NCBI GenBank assembly: GCA_004020645.1 | Contig: SAQL01000031.1 | Coordinates: forward strand, 1-64,000 | DNA length: 64,000 bases | Origin: Mesorhizobium sp. | Lineage (GTDB): Bacteria; Pseudomonadota; Alphaproteobacteria; Rhizobiales; Rhizobiaceae | Direction: 5' to 3' | In this document: piece by piece, positions 8,374 through 17,395 of the stretch | Layout of the letters: each line of letters begins with the position of its first letter | How positions within the stretch are numbered: position 1 is the stretch's first letter | Notes under the pieces: model-generated | The model's input: the letters and a program-made list of their open reading frames with translations, nothing else | Told to the model about the DNA's origin: nothing | Database searches by the model: none | Made by a program: the position numbers and the translations under genes

Positions 8374-9170
8374 CGCTGTTCTCCACTCGGTCCAAACAGG
8401 GTGGAACCGCTCTGAAGTTTGGTGGGGCCGTAGATTTGCTCCACCGGATCGACAGTGCTGGGCCGGGCCCGGTTATACAGGCAGAGCGTCTTGCCATCGG
8501 CTCGCAATGTGAATTGGCGCGCTACCTTGTCGATGATGGTGTATTTGCCTTGAGTGCGGACATTGACCAGCGTTTCATGGCGCTTGTCGTCGACAACGAA
8601 AATCGCCGGAATGTCACCCTTGAACTCCAGAAACACTTTCGTGCCGTCGTCGAACACGGTGCGCGGTTTCAGGCCGTCGTCGCCTTTGTAGGCGTAGTCG
8701 TAATTGATATCGGCATAGTTCAGGTTTTTCAAATCCGGATCGGCGGCGCTCGCTGTCGCCTGCGAGAGCAAGCGGGCGTTGACGTCCTCGTCCGGGTACT
8801 TGAAGCGCACCTGGAAGGACGCGCGGTCGCGGTCATTGTCGGTTGCCTGAAGCAGAAGCGAATAAACGCGCCGGTTGGTGACCACGTTAACGTTGGTCCA
8901 TGCATCGCGCTCCAGCGGCTTGACGAACAGGAACCGTGACCCACGCTTGGGAACAATCGACCAGCCTTTCGTGTCACCAGCCGAGACGGTCTCGATAATT
9001 TCTGTCGGACTGAGTTCGACCATCGTTGAAATGCCGACAGCCGCGCGCACTGTCGTCACGTCGTCGTTGTTGAAGGTCACATATCGGATGCGAGTGTCAC
9101 GTGCGGCCGCCCCGTGGGCGATACCGAGAAGAAGGACGGCCGACAGAGCGAGGCTCAGACTCCGGCTCAT
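8370..9170 (-). CDS. virB9: VirB9 outer-membrane core component
   Basis: About 266 aa with a signal peptide (MSRSLSLALSAVLLLGIAHGAAA) and the CagX/VirB9 pattern: an N-terminal half starting DTRIRYVTFNNDDVTTV, and a C-terminal beta domain (FLEFKGDIPAIFVVD, YTIIDKVARQFTLR). A single Cys near the C-terminus (GKTLCLYN) could pair with the VirB7-like lipoprotein as in Agrobacterium. The start is ATG 9170, an ATGA overlap with virB8; upstream codons in the frame are not credible. With VirB7 and VirB10 it forms the outer-membrane ring. Confidence 0.9.
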   Translation of the reverse strand: MSRSLSLALSAVLLLGIAHGAAARDTRIRYVTFNNDDVTTVRAAVGISTMVELSPTEIIETVSAGDTKGWSIVPKRGSRFLFVKPLERDAWTNVNVVTNRRVYSLLLQATDNDRDRASFQVRFKYPDEDVNARLLSQATASAADPDLKNLNYADINYDYAYKGDDGLKPRTVFDDGTKVFLEFKGDIPAIFVVDDKRHETLVNVRTQGKYTIIDKVARQFTLRADGKTLCLYNRARPSTVDPVEQIYGPTKLQSGSTLFGPSGEQR

Positions 9171-9886
9171 TGCAGGTTTCCCGCGGTCGGCGCCGATTCC
9201 TGGTCGCGGCGGTAATCCGTGACCTGAAACCCCAACGGGTTGTCGAAACGCCACTCGTTCTTGAGTGGGGTTGAGGTGTAGCGGAATTTTATCACCGCCA
9301 CCCAATTGTCGGTGGTGGTGGAATTATCGCGTCGCGTGGCCGTGGCAAAGCGCACCGAGGCGGTGTTGCGATTGAGCAGGGAGACCGACTTGATCTCAAC
9401 CGAGACACTGACATTGCGGCCGAAGATCTTGTCCAGCGATTGTGGGTTTGCCGGCGTAAAGAGCCATGTCAAATCCTGGGATGCAGCGCCGGTCGAATAG
9501 AGCTGCGCCAGGTCGTAATTCTGTTTCAGCTCGCGCGGGTCATAGGTTTCCCGCGCGCGAATGTAGCGCACCAGGTTCGCCGCGGTTACGGCTTCGTTCT
9601 GCGACAAATCTCCGGGTTTAAGCGCGCGTGCGATCTCAAGGTAGCCGGTGGATTTGTCGACCTCGACGACATACGGCTCGAATTGCCGCAGCGGCAGGAT
9701 CATGACCAGCGCCACCAAGGATAGGACCGCCACCAGGGCGGAGATGCTGCTGACGATCCACGCCAAGGTGCGCGACCGCCGCATTGACCGATGGGTGTCG
9801 TCCTCCCAGGTCGCCCCCGCCACATAGTAGCGTTTATCGACAAGCTGTTTGCCGCTGCCCGCGGTCGTTGCCACTGAATCTGACAT
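9167..9886 (-). CDS. virB8: VirB8 inner-membrane assembly factor
   Basis: This 239-aa bitopic protein has a cytoplasmic N-terminus, one membrane segment (about residues 43-65, WIVSSISALVAVLSLVALVM) and a periplasmic NTF2-like domain with typical motifs (YVVEVDKSTGYLE, NLVRYIRARETYD, RFATATRR). It helps recruit other channel subunits. The gene sits 15 bp after virB6 and overlaps virB9. Confidence 0.92.
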   Translation of the reverse strand: MSDSVATTAGSGKQLVDKRYYVAGATWEDDTHRSMRRSRTLAWIVSSISALVAVLSLVALVMILPLRQFEPYVVEVDKSTGYLEIARALKPGDLSQNEAVTAANLVRYIRARETYDPRELKQNYDLAQLYSTGAASQDLTWLFTPANPQSLDKIFGRNVSVSVEIKSVSLLNRNTASVRFATATRRDNSTTTDNWVAVIKFRYTSTPLKNEWRFDNPLGFQVTDYRRDQESAPTAGNLQ

Positions 9887-9901
9887 TCTATTATTTCCTC
9901 G

Positions 9902-10945
9902 TTAGGCGAGGGGCCGTGAGTTATCGCGCGCGGCCTGCTGGATGGCGGACCTGCTTGCGTCTTCCATCCTCGCCTTGCGCATGCGTCGGAACTGGTTTGC
10001 GGCGAATTGCTGGGCGCCTCGGGCGGCGCGGTCTACGGCCCATCGAGCACCGGAGTAGCGCACTGCGTTCCGGCCGAAGTTCCTGTAGGGGTTGTAAGCT
10101 CCCACAGTACTTAAGTAGCCACCGCCGTTCAGGATGGAGGCAATCGACGGTATCTGCATCAGGACGTAGATGCCGATAATCGTCACCAGAACGAGTGGCA
10201 GCACCAGCGACATTTTGTTGTCAATTGTCGCTCCGCCTGAAGTGGCGGTATTCAGCGCCGCGTTGACCAGCGAGAAATAGAAGCCGAGAAAGCCGTAGAT
10301 CAGCACCTGCTGAATCATCAGAAAGGTGGTGAGCGAAATGAACCCTTCGCTCATGCGTGAGGACCAGCGATAAAGCCAGAGAACTATCCACAGCGGCGCC
10401 AAGGCCAGCGTGATGAAAAGCATCACTTTGGCCGCGATGATCGCGGCGATGGCAAGGGCTGCGAAGACAATGGCCGAAAGCAGGACAAGCAGCGACAGCA
10501 GCGCACCGAAAATGTCATAGAAGGACCCGCTATAGACCTGGTTGGCGACGTCTTGCGCGCCCTGGTAAAGGTTGTCGATAAGTGCTGGAATTGCCGCCTG
10601 GTCGCTGAGCTGGTTGCCCGTCGCGCGCGACACGGCGCCGACGATCACTTTGCCGACTTCGTCAGGGATGCTTTGCACAAGCTGATAGATCGTCGCGGAG
10701 AATGTCCCCCATCCGGTCAAAAGCAGGTAGATGATGACGACGCGGCCAAGCCGGTATGCCGCTTCGATCGGCGAAATCGACTCCCGCCCGCTCAGGATCG
10801 AATAGCCCCACCAAATGATGTAGACGGTGAGCATGAGGGTGAACACGTTCCCCATGGCATTGCCCAACTGCATGTAGACGGTGCGCACGAAGTCCTCGCC
10901 GATATTATCGATGCCACCAAGGATGCTTTGTGCGAGGCCGTTCAT
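9902..10945 (-). CDS. virB6: VirB6 polytopic membrane channel protein
   Basis: This 347-aa protein has at least five hydrophobic segments (around 30-50, 75-95, 155-190, 210-235 and 245-265), a long periplasmic loop, and an Arg-rich C-terminal tail of about 60 residues. The fit is to the TrbL/VirB6 family by topology, by motifs such as LFITLALAPLWIVLWLYR, and by position. It forms part of the inner-membrane channel. The start overlaps the preceding lipoprotein gene by 4 bp. Confidence 0.88.
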   Translation of the reverse strand: MNGLAQSILGGIDNIGEDFVRTVYMQLGNAMGNVFTLMLTVYIIWWGYSILSGRESISPIEAAYRLGRVVIIYLLLTGWGTFSATIYQLVQSIPDEVGKVIVGAVSRATGNQLSDQAAIPALIDNLYQGAQDVANQVYSGSFYDIFGALLSLLVLLSAIVFAALAIAAIIAAKVMLFITLALAPLWIVLWLYRWSSRMSEGFISLTTFLMIQQVLIYGFLGFYFSLVNAALNTATSGGATIDNKMSLVLPLVLVTIIGIYVLMQIPSIASILNGGGYLSTVGAYNPYRNFGRNAVRYSGARWAVDRAARGAQQFAANQFRRMRKARMEDASRSAIQQAARDNSRPLA

Positions 10946-11124
10946 CGATGCTCTTTCAGGATACTATCGAACGGCAGGGCATTGACGGGTTTGAGCAGGC
11001 CGCATCCGGCCTTTTCGGCATATGCCAGAGGTCCACACGGCGCTTTCAGTTCGCGGCTTGCGCAACCAAAAAGCACCACGCCGAGCCCCGCCACAACGCA
11101 CAGCCGCAAGATTCCCCGCGGCAA
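10942..11124 (-). CDS. VirB7-like small lipoprotein (or entry-exclusion lipoprotein)
   Basis: A 60-aa lipoprotein with signal peptide and lipobox ending VLFGC (lipidated Cys near residue 21), followed eight residues later by a second Cys in APCGPL, similar to the VirB7 Cys that pairs with VirB9. Start codon is TTG at 11124, supported by GGAGG eight bases upstream; no ATG is available. Position between virB5 and virB6 is where pKM101-type systems carry the entry-exclusion gene eex, so that role is an alternative. No other virB7 is present, which favours VirB7. Confidence 0.65.
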   Translation of the reverse strand: MPRGILRLCVVAGLGVVLFGCASRELKAPCGPLAYAEKAGCGLLKPVNALPFDSILKEHR

Positions 11125-11128
11125 GGAG

Positions 11129-11863
11129 CTAACCTCCGCTCTTGCCGAAGTCCGCGAACGGATTGACGTTGCGCGGCGTCATCATCTTCTGCACCTGACT
11201 CTGGCGAAGAAGATCGGCCTTCAGTTTCTCGTTCAGCGCCGCAACAGCGCCGTTCTGAACACCGATCAGCTCGTTGACAGCTCGGGCACTTTCCAGCTGC
11301 ATTCTTGTGTTCTGGTCGACCGAACCCTTGACGTCGTCGGACTGACCGATCTGACCGCTGGCAGACTGCAACGACTGTTCTCGTTGCGTGACGCCTTGTG
11401 ACGCCTGCGACGTCAATGCACTAAGCAGCGAGGCCACGTTGACGCCGCCGCCATAGGCCGTGTTGACGGCGCTCGTCTCTTTGCCAGCGATCTGCTGGAG
11501 CTGCTTCACCAGCTGAAGCCCATTGATAACGGCGCCGGCAATCTTCTGGATTTCGGGCGACAAGCCTCCAAACGACAGCGCGCCACCGTTTAGGATCGAT
11601 CCGAAGGACGGCGCCTGGGCAATCGACATATTGCCAGCAAGACCGGTTTGTCCGATTCCAAGCGAGCCGTCACGGCTGCCGCTGAGAGCCTGCAGGATCT
11701 CCTCGCTCTTCTTCAGAATGTCCTTGTTGGACTCCATGATGGAGTTGGTGTTATCGGCGTTCTTGCGGGCAACATCGAGATTGGCTCCGTCGATGACGGC
11801 AATCTGCGCGAGAGCCGAGCTCGACCAGAGCGCCAGAGCGGCCACGATGGCGAATTTCTTCAT
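11129..11863 (-). CDS. virB5: VirB5 minor pilin
   Basis: About 244 aa with a clear signal peptide (cleavage after SSALA, residue 19), then AQIAVIDGANLDVARKN and a mostly helical body rich in Gln and Ser, as in VirB5/TrbJ proteins, which sit at the T-pilus tip. It lies between the transglycosylase-like gene and the VirB7-like lipoprotein with gaps below 10 bp. The mature N-terminus is nearly the same as that of its upstream neighbour. Confidence 0.85.
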   Translation of the reverse strand: MKKFAIVAALALWSSSALAQIAVIDGANLDVARKNADNTNSIMESNKDILKKSEEILQALSGSRDGSLGIGQTGLAGNMSIAQAPSFGSILNGGALSFGGLSPEIQKIAGAVINGLQLVKQLQQIAGKETSAVNTAYGGGVNVASLLSALTSQASQGVTQREQSLQSASGQIGQSDDVKGSVDQNTRMQLESARAVNELIGVQNGAVAALNEKLKADLLRQSQVQKMMTPRNVNPFADFGKSGG

Positions 11864-11872
11864 GTCAGCCTC

Positions 11873-13030
11873 CTATTGCTGCAGGGAATCGATCACGCTG
11901 GCGGCGCCAGCAGGGTCAGCGATGTTTGGGATCGTGCGCCCGTCATCCGAGCGCGACCGCGCGTTCTCAAGCGCGCATGGCAACCACCGGCTACGATCCA
12001 TCTTGAGCCGTTCGAGTTCGGCGGGGTCGCATGAGAACGGGTTGGGAGAGCCATTCTCCGGGCGTTGCACAAACTTCGCGGTCTGCGATGTCTGAACGTT
12101 TTGCATTGACAGAAACTGCGCAAGCAATGCTGTGAAATCGCTGGCCTGGGCAATGTATTGGTTGGTCACGCCGGCATTGATGCCGCGCGCGGACGAGTTC
12201 AGCTCCCAAGCATCCTTGTATTCCGTCACTTGGCCGATCGAGCCCATCATGGCTTCGATCTGTGCGCCGTTTGCGCTCTGTTGTGAGGTGCTTGCCTCGA
12301 TGCCTCCCGCGGCCTTACGAACGGCGCCCATGGCGCCGTTCTGTGCCTCGCCGCCGACGCCGTCGGCCGTCACGATCGAGAACGGCGGCGGCGCAGCGAC
12401 AGGAGCTTTGCCGCTCGATACATATTCGTTGAAATAGCTGTTCCAGCGGCCGACACCGCCGGCCCACTGTGTCTGTTCGGCCGCGTTCGAGGCGTTGTAG
12501 AAGGATGCTAGACACGAATAGTTCGTCGCCCCGCACTGCTTGACGGCCATGCCGAGATATTTGACCCCGCCCTCGACGTTCTGCTCGTTCACGTCGCGGT
12601 CAAATCCCATGGATTTGCCGGTGCCCTTGGTCAGCTGCATGACGCCTTTGACACCGGTGTGGCTTCCGGCGCATGTGTCAAACCGCGATTCCTGATACGC
12701 AGCAGAGAGCGCCAGGCCCTCCGGAACGCCGTATTTCTGCGCATAATAGCGGATCAGCTGCACGTTGGCTGCGTCGCGCTGCAAGGCTTCGGCCGGCGAC
12801 CGGCGAAACATCTGCGAGCGGTATTTGTTCGAATAAGTGCAGACGACATTTTTCTTGTTGTCAGTTTCGTCCTTTTTCGATTCATCCGACGTTTGGCTAT
12901 GCTGCTCATCCTGTTGCCGCTTGTCGTGGTTGGCATCGTCGATGACTGCAATTTGGGCCGTGGCCGCAGTCATGCCGCCCGTCGCTGCGAAGGCTACCGC
13001 CAGAAACGTGCTGCTAAGCCGCTTGTTCAT
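11873..13030 (-). CDS. Lytic transglycosylase with VirB5-like N-terminus
   Basis: A 385-aa exported protein. A signal peptide is followed by AQIAVIDDANHDKRQQD, nearly the mature start of VirB5 (AQIAVIDGANLD). Residues about 90-200 form an SLT lysozyme-like domain: GLALSAAYQESRFD with the catalytic Glu, GVKGVMQLTKGTG, CLASFYNASN. The last roughly 150 residues are helical and Ser/Gln-rich, with Cys near the end. Start ATG 13030 overlaps the virB4 end by 17 bp. The operon already has virB1, so this is a second wall-opening enzyme, perhaps delivered with the pilus. Its position is immediately before virB5. Confidence 0.75.
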   Translation of the reverse strand: MNKRLSSTFLAVAFAATGGMTAATAQIAVIDDANHDKRQQDEQHSQTSDESKKDETDNKKNVVCTYSNKYRSQMFRRSPAEALQRDAANVQLIRYYAQKYGVPEGLALSAAYQESRFDTCAGSHTGVKGVMQLTKGTGKSMGFDRDVNEQNVEGGVKYLGMAVKQCGATNYSCLASFYNASNAAEQTQWAGGVGRWNSYFNEYVSSGKAPVAAPPPFSIVTADGVGGEAQNGAMGAVRKAAGGIEASTSQQSANGAQIEAMMGSIGQVTEYKDAWELNSSARGINAGVTNQYIAQASDFTALLAQFLSMQNVQTSQTAKFVQRPENGSPNPFSCDPAELERLKMDRSRWLPCALENARSRSDDGRTIPNIADPAGAASVIDSLQQ

Positions 13031-15416
13031 TCTCGTTCTCCCATCCGCAGAAATACGGCAGCCACGCCTGCGGCTCGTCGCCAAAGATTTCGCGAAGCCG
13101 CGCGCATTCCTTGCTGTTGGTTTCGTTCGAGGACAGAACCTTGATGAGATCGGGCATGGCCGACAAATCGAGCTTGGCGACGATCGAGTCGCTATCGTGT
13201 TTGACGAGGAAGGTGCGGGTTTCCTTCGCGGTTCGGCGCACGAATTCGAATTCCTTCGCCGTCAGCGAGAAGCGGTCCATGTAGGACTCTTTGCTTGCCT
13301 TGGGGTTGGGAAAGAAAATGTTGGTCTTCGTCTGCTCGATCAGTGACGAGGAGATGGAGGAGTTGACGACATCCTCCGCCGTTTGCGTACCGAAGCCGAC
13401 CACGCCGTTGCGGCGACGGATGGTTTTCAGCGTTTCATTGATAAACGCAGAGAAAACCTCGTCGTCCAGGAGCTTCCATCCTTCATCGAGGAAAAGCATG
13501 ATCGGCGTGCCGTCGATAACTTCCTCGAGACGGTGGAAGATGTAGAGCAAGGCGGCCGAGCGCAGTTTCTTGTCCCCAAGGATCTTGGTCATGTCGAAGC
13601 CGACCACCGACTTCGAGAAGTCGACCAGATCGATGCGATTGTTGAAAAGCCAGCCCTTGTCCTTCGGGTCGAGCCATGGCTGAATGCGCGCTGCCAGATC
13701 GTTCATGCCGGGCATGAGCGAGCCCCGCAGCACTTCCGGCAGCAGATCAAGGGTCCGCTGCGCCCGCGGGATCTTGTAGATCATGTCGACGGCAGCGTTG
13801 ATGACGCGCATCTCCGCTATATCGAGCGCGCCACCTTCGGGCGTCAGAATGTAGATGAGCAAATCTTCCAGAAAGGCACGATTTTCCGTCGTGTCTTCAA
13901 GTTGTAGCGGCGCGAACCCGGTCGGGTGGGATGGCTCCATCACTTCATAGCGGCCGTCGAGAGCTCGAACGAAAATTTCTGCGCCGCGCATATAGTCGAA
14001 ATAGACGCATCTCGGCCTGGGCGTCACGCGCATGGCTTGAGCCATGAGGAACGACAGCACGACGGTTTTACCGGACCCCGTCGGGCCGAACACCGTGAAG
14101 TGCCCGACATCGTGGACATGAAAATTGAAATAGTAGGCCGTCTGACTGGTCGTTTCGAGCAAGGCGATGGGCCGTTTCCAATGCAAGCCCTCGCGCTGGC
14201 CGGAGGGAAAATTGTGCCCTGAAAAGAGGCCTGCAAAATTCAAGGACGAGATCAGCGCGCGCCGCGCGATGTAGCTGAAATTTCCCGGAAGCTGCGCCCA
14301 AAAGGCCAGCTCCGTGTTCAGCGTCTCGCGCACCGGTACGATCGACATGCGCGACAGCTCCGCGGTGATGTCGGAGAGCGCACGATTGAGGCCAGCCATG
14401 TCCGGTGCCAGCGCCATGACGCTCATGTGGTGCTGTCCGAAGACGACTTCGCCTCCGGCCAGCTTGTCGGCGCCGTCATGGACGGAATCCTCGACTGTCG
14501 TGCCAGCCTCGTCCGAACCCTCGACCTGGTTGGCGATGGTGTTGATCCTGCGCATCGCCGTTACGCGGTCTTCGATGGCGAAACTCTGGGTCAGGACAAA
14601 CTCATGCGGCAGGCGCAAAAGCCCGTCCAGGGATCCCGGCGCGGTGAAGGGCGGATATTCCCTGATCGAAACCATGGCGCCGAGTTTGCTTGCATCGGGG
14701 CCGCGGATTTCCAGCGCTGATCTTCCGAAAAAAAGTTGGCGCGTGGCCAGCACCTCCGCCAGGCTCATGCGCGGCAATGGCATTTCCACATCGGCGCCGC
14801 CCGCAAGGATCTTCGCCAGGAGTTCCGCAGGCTCGGAAAAGAAGCTGTCGCGGCGTTTCACGACACCGAGAAGACGCGCGCCGTAGGCTGCGAAATCCTT
14901 GACGACGCCGTCGAGAACGTCATGCAACTCGGCAATCGCCTCGTCACGTGTCTCCTCGCCGGCAGTCGTGATGCGAAACGCATTGAGCGCCTTATCCACC
15001 CATCCCACGCGCCCGACCATCGGCCGTCGTATGAGCATCAGATAGGCCTCGTTGACGAAAAGGTTTTTCGCCCGAAGCTCGTCCATGTAGCGGGCGTCGA
15101 GCTCCGCCACGAAGGGATTTTCGAAATCGCCATCCATCTCCGGCGTGACATGGCGACGGATGATCGTGGTATGGGCCGCAAACCGTGACGTCGACAGATT
15201 GCGCAGCATCGTGTTCCGGTTGAACATGCGGCTGTTCAACTCGGCCTGGTCCATCGTCTGAAACGGCAGACCGCTAAGTTGGATAACCCCGACCAGAAAG
15301 CCGCTCTTCGTCACAATCAAATTGTCATCGACATGACGGAGGTGCGGAATGTGCATCGCCGCAAGCTTTTCGCGGCGACGTTCACGGCCAAACTTGAGGT
15401 CGGCGTCGACACTCAT
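13014..15416 (-). CDS. virB4: VirB4 secretion ATPase
   Basis: An 800-aa ATPase of the CagE/TrbE/VirB4 family that drives pilin extraction and substrate transfer at the inner membrane. The N-terminal half carries the family pattern (FGRERRREKLAAMHIPHLRHVDD at the start, in two short motifs), Walker A FGPTGSGKTVVLSF near residue 445, Walker B IMLFLDEGWKLLDDE near 640 and the later FGTQTAEDV box. True start is ATG 15416, which overlaps the virB3 stop (ATGA). Confidence 0.93.
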   Translation of the reverse strand: MSVDADLKFGRERRREKLAAMHIPHLRHVDDNLIVTKSGFLVGVIQLSGLPFQTMDQAELNSRMFNRNTMLRNLSTSRFAAHTTIIRRHVTPEMDGDFENPFVAELDARYMDELRAKNLFVNEAYLMLIRRPMVGRVGWVDKALNAFRITTAGEETRDEAIAELHDVLDGVVKDFAAYGARLLGVVKRRDSFFSEPAELLAKILAGGADVEMPLPRMSLAEVLATRQLFFGRSALEIRGPDASKLGAMVSIREYPPFTAPGSLDGLLRLPHEFVLTQSFAIEDRVTAMRRINTIANQVEGSDEAGTTVEDSVHDGADKLAGGEVVFGQHHMSVMALAPDMAGLNRALSDITAELSRMSIVPVRETLNTELAFWAQLPGNFSYIARRALISSLNFAGLFSGHNFPSGQREGLHWKRPIALLETTSQTAYYFNFHVHDVGHFTVFGPTGSGKTVVLSFLMAQAMRVTPRPRCVYFDYMRGAEIFVRALDGRYEVMEPSHPTGFAPLQLEDTTENRAFLEDLLIYILTPEGGALDIAEMRVINAAVDMIYKIPRAQRTLDLLPEVLRGSLMPGMNDLAARIQPWLDPKDKGWLFNNRIDLVDFSKSVVGFDMTKILGDKKLRSAALLYIFHRLEEVIDGTPIMLFLDEGWKLLDDEVFSAFINETLKTIRRRNGVVGFGTQTAEDVVNSSISSSLIEQTKTNIFFPNPKASKESYMDRFSLTAKEFEFVRRTAKETRTFLVKHDSDSIVAKLDLSAMPDLIKVLSSNETNSKECARLREIFGDEPQAWLPYFCGWENENEQAA

Positions 15417-15706
15417 GGCGAGTAGCTCCGCGCACCCCAGACAGCGAGGTTCGCCACCGCTCCGCGTTTGGAGACGCGCCGTTCGAAAATGTGGAAGATG
15501 TAAGGATCGCGCTGGCACAGATAGGCGCTGACCAGGTGCGTCACCCCGAACACGCCCAGGCCAAGCACGAAGCTGCTCGTGGCGATAAAGCCGATCACAG
15601 CCAGGATGCCGTTCAACGCAAAAACCTCGTAACGGACGCCCCATTTCATCGGGGGGCGCGTCAGAGGCAGGCTGACCGGCTCGACATAGACTTCCTCGTC
15701 ATCCAT
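15413..15706 (-). CDS. virB3: VirB3 inner-membrane protein
   Basis: A 97-aa protein with the VirB3 pattern: short acidic N-terminus, LTRPPMKWGVRYEVFALNG, two closely spaced hydrophobic segments (about 35-75) and the C-terminal motif DPYIFHIFERRV. It works with VirB4 and VirB6 in pilus assembly. ATG 15706 starts 4 bp after the virB2 stop; an earlier in-frame start would overlap virB2. Confidence 0.9.
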   Translation of the reverse strand: MDDEEVYVEPVSLPLTRPPMKWGVRYEVFALNGILAVIGFIATSSFVLGLGVFGVTHLVSAYLCQRDPYIFHIFERRVSKRGAVANLAVWGARSYSP

Positions 15707-15710
15707 CTCG

Positions 15711-16025
15711 TCAGCCGCCCCCCGCGGTCGCGCGAACCGAATCCACAAGCTGCGCCGCGCCGAAGATCAGTGCGATGCCGATAATGATGGAAAAGGCCAT
15801 CATCCATGCGAGTCGCCCGGTCATCGCGAGGAAACCGAGGAAGCAGACGGCAATAATGGCGAATGACCGCGCTATGCTGCCTTGCAGAACCCCCACGAAC
15901 CATTCAAGCACGCCTTCTATGGGCGCGGCCGACTGCGCGTAGGCGGTAGCCGGCGCGAGCGCTATCCCCAGCGTTGCCGCCAGGGCCAGTTTCAGTGCGA
16001 ATTTGCCTGCGCTCCTGTAATCCAC
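15711..16025 (-). CDS. virB2: VirB2 major pilin
   Basis: About 104 aa. The long signal sequence ends at ATAYAQS, and the mature pilin of about 70 residues has two hydrophobic helices (IARSFAIIAVCFLGFLAM and AWMMAFSIIIGIALIFGAA) separated by a short Arg-containing loop, as in VirB2/TrbC. GTG 16025 is preferred because AAGGAG stands six bases upstream, directly after the virB1 stop; an ATG at 16061 would overlap virB1 by 23 bp. Confidence 0.88.
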   Translation of the reverse strand: MDYRSAGKFALKLALAATLGIALAPATAYAQSAAPIEGVLEWFVGVLQGSIARSFAIIAVCFLGFLAMTGRLAWMMAFSIIIGIALIFGAAQLVDSVRATAGGG

Positions 16026-16038
16026 CCTAAGCTCCTTT

Positions 16039-16695
16039 TCAGTTGCCAAAATCGATGACATGGCCGTCTTGCCATGAGTCCTCGCCTGCCGAAGACGTAG
16101 CCGCCGCTCGGTCTGCGGATTTGGTCGGTGCGGACTTTTTGAGGACGCCGCCGAGCTTCCAACGGTTCAGAATTTTCACGACGTATTCCGCCGTTTCCGG
16201 ATTCACCGGAATGCCTTGCTCCTCATAGACCTTGCTCAGCCCGGCGTTGTAAGCGGCGAGCATCAGCAATGGATCCTGAAACTGATCATAGAGCGCCTTC
16301 AGATAACGGATGCCGGCGCGCACATTCGCCGCTGCGTCGCACCGGTCGCTCACGCCAAGATCCGATGCCGTACCAGGCATCAGCTGCATGATCCCTACCG
16401 CCCCGGCGGTCGACGGACCCTGATTGGCGCCGAGATCGCTTTCGGCCCATGCGATAGCTTCGGCCAGGTCAGCGTCGAATCCCTCATCTTGCGCGATCGA
16501 GCGCACCAGGCTGGCAATTTGCGCGCGATCAGCGACCTCGCAAGCTCCCGGCGGCTTTCTTTCTGCCGTCGGGAGCGCTTGCGCCGGCGTTGCAAATGCG
16601 ACCTCAACGCGCTCTGATGCCATGTCCTGCGCGCGCACACCCAGCGGCGTCATGGTACCGCAAACGGAAAGCAGCAGGAGGAGGCGAGTGTTCAT
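16039..16695 (-). CDS. virB1: VirB1 lytic transglycosylase
   Basis: A 218-aa exported muramidase that opens the cell wall for the T4SS. After the signal peptide (to about residue 23) comes the SLT domain: DLAEAIAWAESDLGAN with the catalytic Glu, GAVGIMQLMPGTASDLG, and AAYNAGLSKV. ATG 16695 is chosen; a GTG at 16716 lies within the palindrome that probably controls the operon. It is the first gene of the virB operon. Confidence 0.88.
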   Translation of the reverse strand: MNTRLLLLLSVCGTMTPLGVRAQDMASERVEVAFATPAQALPTAERKPPGACEVADRAQIASLVRSIAQDEGFDADLAEAIAWAESDLGANQGPSTAGAVGIMQLMPGTASDLGVSDRCDAAANVRAGIRYLKALYDQFQDPLLMLAAYNAGLSKVYEEQGIPVNPETAEYVVKILNRWKLGGVLKKSAPTKSADRAAATSSAGEDSWQDGHVIDFGN

Positions 16696-16709
16696 AATGT
16701 TGCCGAAAA

Positions 16710-16753
16710 TTGACACTTTACTATGGCTACACGAAGCCCTAGTAAAGTGTCAA
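16710..16753. promoter_or_regulatory. 18-bp-arm palindromic operator between divergent T4SS operons
   Basis: Arms 16710-16727 (TTGACACTTTACTATGGC) and 16736-16753 are inverted copies matching at 17 of 18 positions, around an 8-bp spacer. The element lies between virB1 (minus) and the exported-protein operon starting at 16784 (plus), so it can govern both. Single copies of the same motif occur at 22398-22414 and 23904-23920. Confidence 0.7.
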
Positions 16754-16783
16754 TGCGGTAGGAATGGTCGAGGACGGATTTCG

Positions 16784-17395
16784 ATGAAACGGGCGGTTTT
16801 ACTCACAGCCGTGCTGCTCTGCAGCGCCGTCACCCATGCTGGCCGCGCGAACGCCGCGAGCGCCTTCGACCAACCGACAACAGACTACATGCTTCAGTTC
16901 GCCAAGCCGGCTGTGAAGGTTTTCGTGTATGAGCGTTATGACGCAAAGGGCGCTCTCTATCAGCGCGACGTGACCGCCTTGACCTCGCCAATTAAGGTGC
17001 CTTCGGCGACCGAACGCATCATCAACGGCGTAACGTATCGGTTGCGCGGCCTGACGGCCTGCCCACAACAGAAAATCACGTACAAGACGGAGGAATGGGA
17101 CTGCACGAAGGCGGCGCGGGACTATGAAGGCGCGATCTACAACAATCGCGCGTCCGTGGTTCTTTGCAAGACGCTGGTGCTGCAAAGCAAGCAGGGAGAG
17201 CCCGACGCGGTGTCGTGTTTCTCTCTTGTTGGCGTCGGCGATGCAAACGATCCCTACAACGTCGCCTATGACGACGACGAAATGGTGTTTTTCAACATGG
17301 CGGAGATCGGGCGCAACAAGGACGGAAAATCGTTGCGCCCCGATCTGGAGCGTTCCTCCGACCTGGGCAAAAGGTTTCAAAATGAAGCGAACTAG
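16784..17395 (+). CDS. Exported protein of unknown function, T4SS-linked
   Basis: A 203-aa protein with a signal peptide (MKRAVLLTAVLLCSAVTHAG, cleavage near residue 24). No domain is recognised. The mature part has four Cys spread over residues 85-150 (LTACPQQ, WDCTKA, LCKTLV, SCFSLV), suggesting disulfides in the periplasm. ATG 16784 follows a weak AGGACGG site. It is transcribed away from virB1 under the shared palindrome, and its 3' end overlaps the next gene by 14 bp. A role in conjugation or its control is inferred only from position. Confidence 0.7.
   Translation: MKRAVLLTAVLLCSAVTHAGRANAASAFDQPTTDYMLQFAKPAVKVFVYERYDAKGALYQRDVTALTSPIKVPSATERIINGVTYRLRGLTACPQQKITYKTEEWDCTKAARDYEGAIYNNRASVVLCKTLVLQSKQGEPDAVSCFSLVGVGDANDPYNVAYDDDEMVFFNMAEIGRNKDGKSLRPDLERSSDLGKRFQNEAN

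Noticed and set aside
8005..8939. Plus-strand frames across virB10 and virB9
   Set aside because: They oppose a tightly overlapping virB operon and lack ribosome sites.
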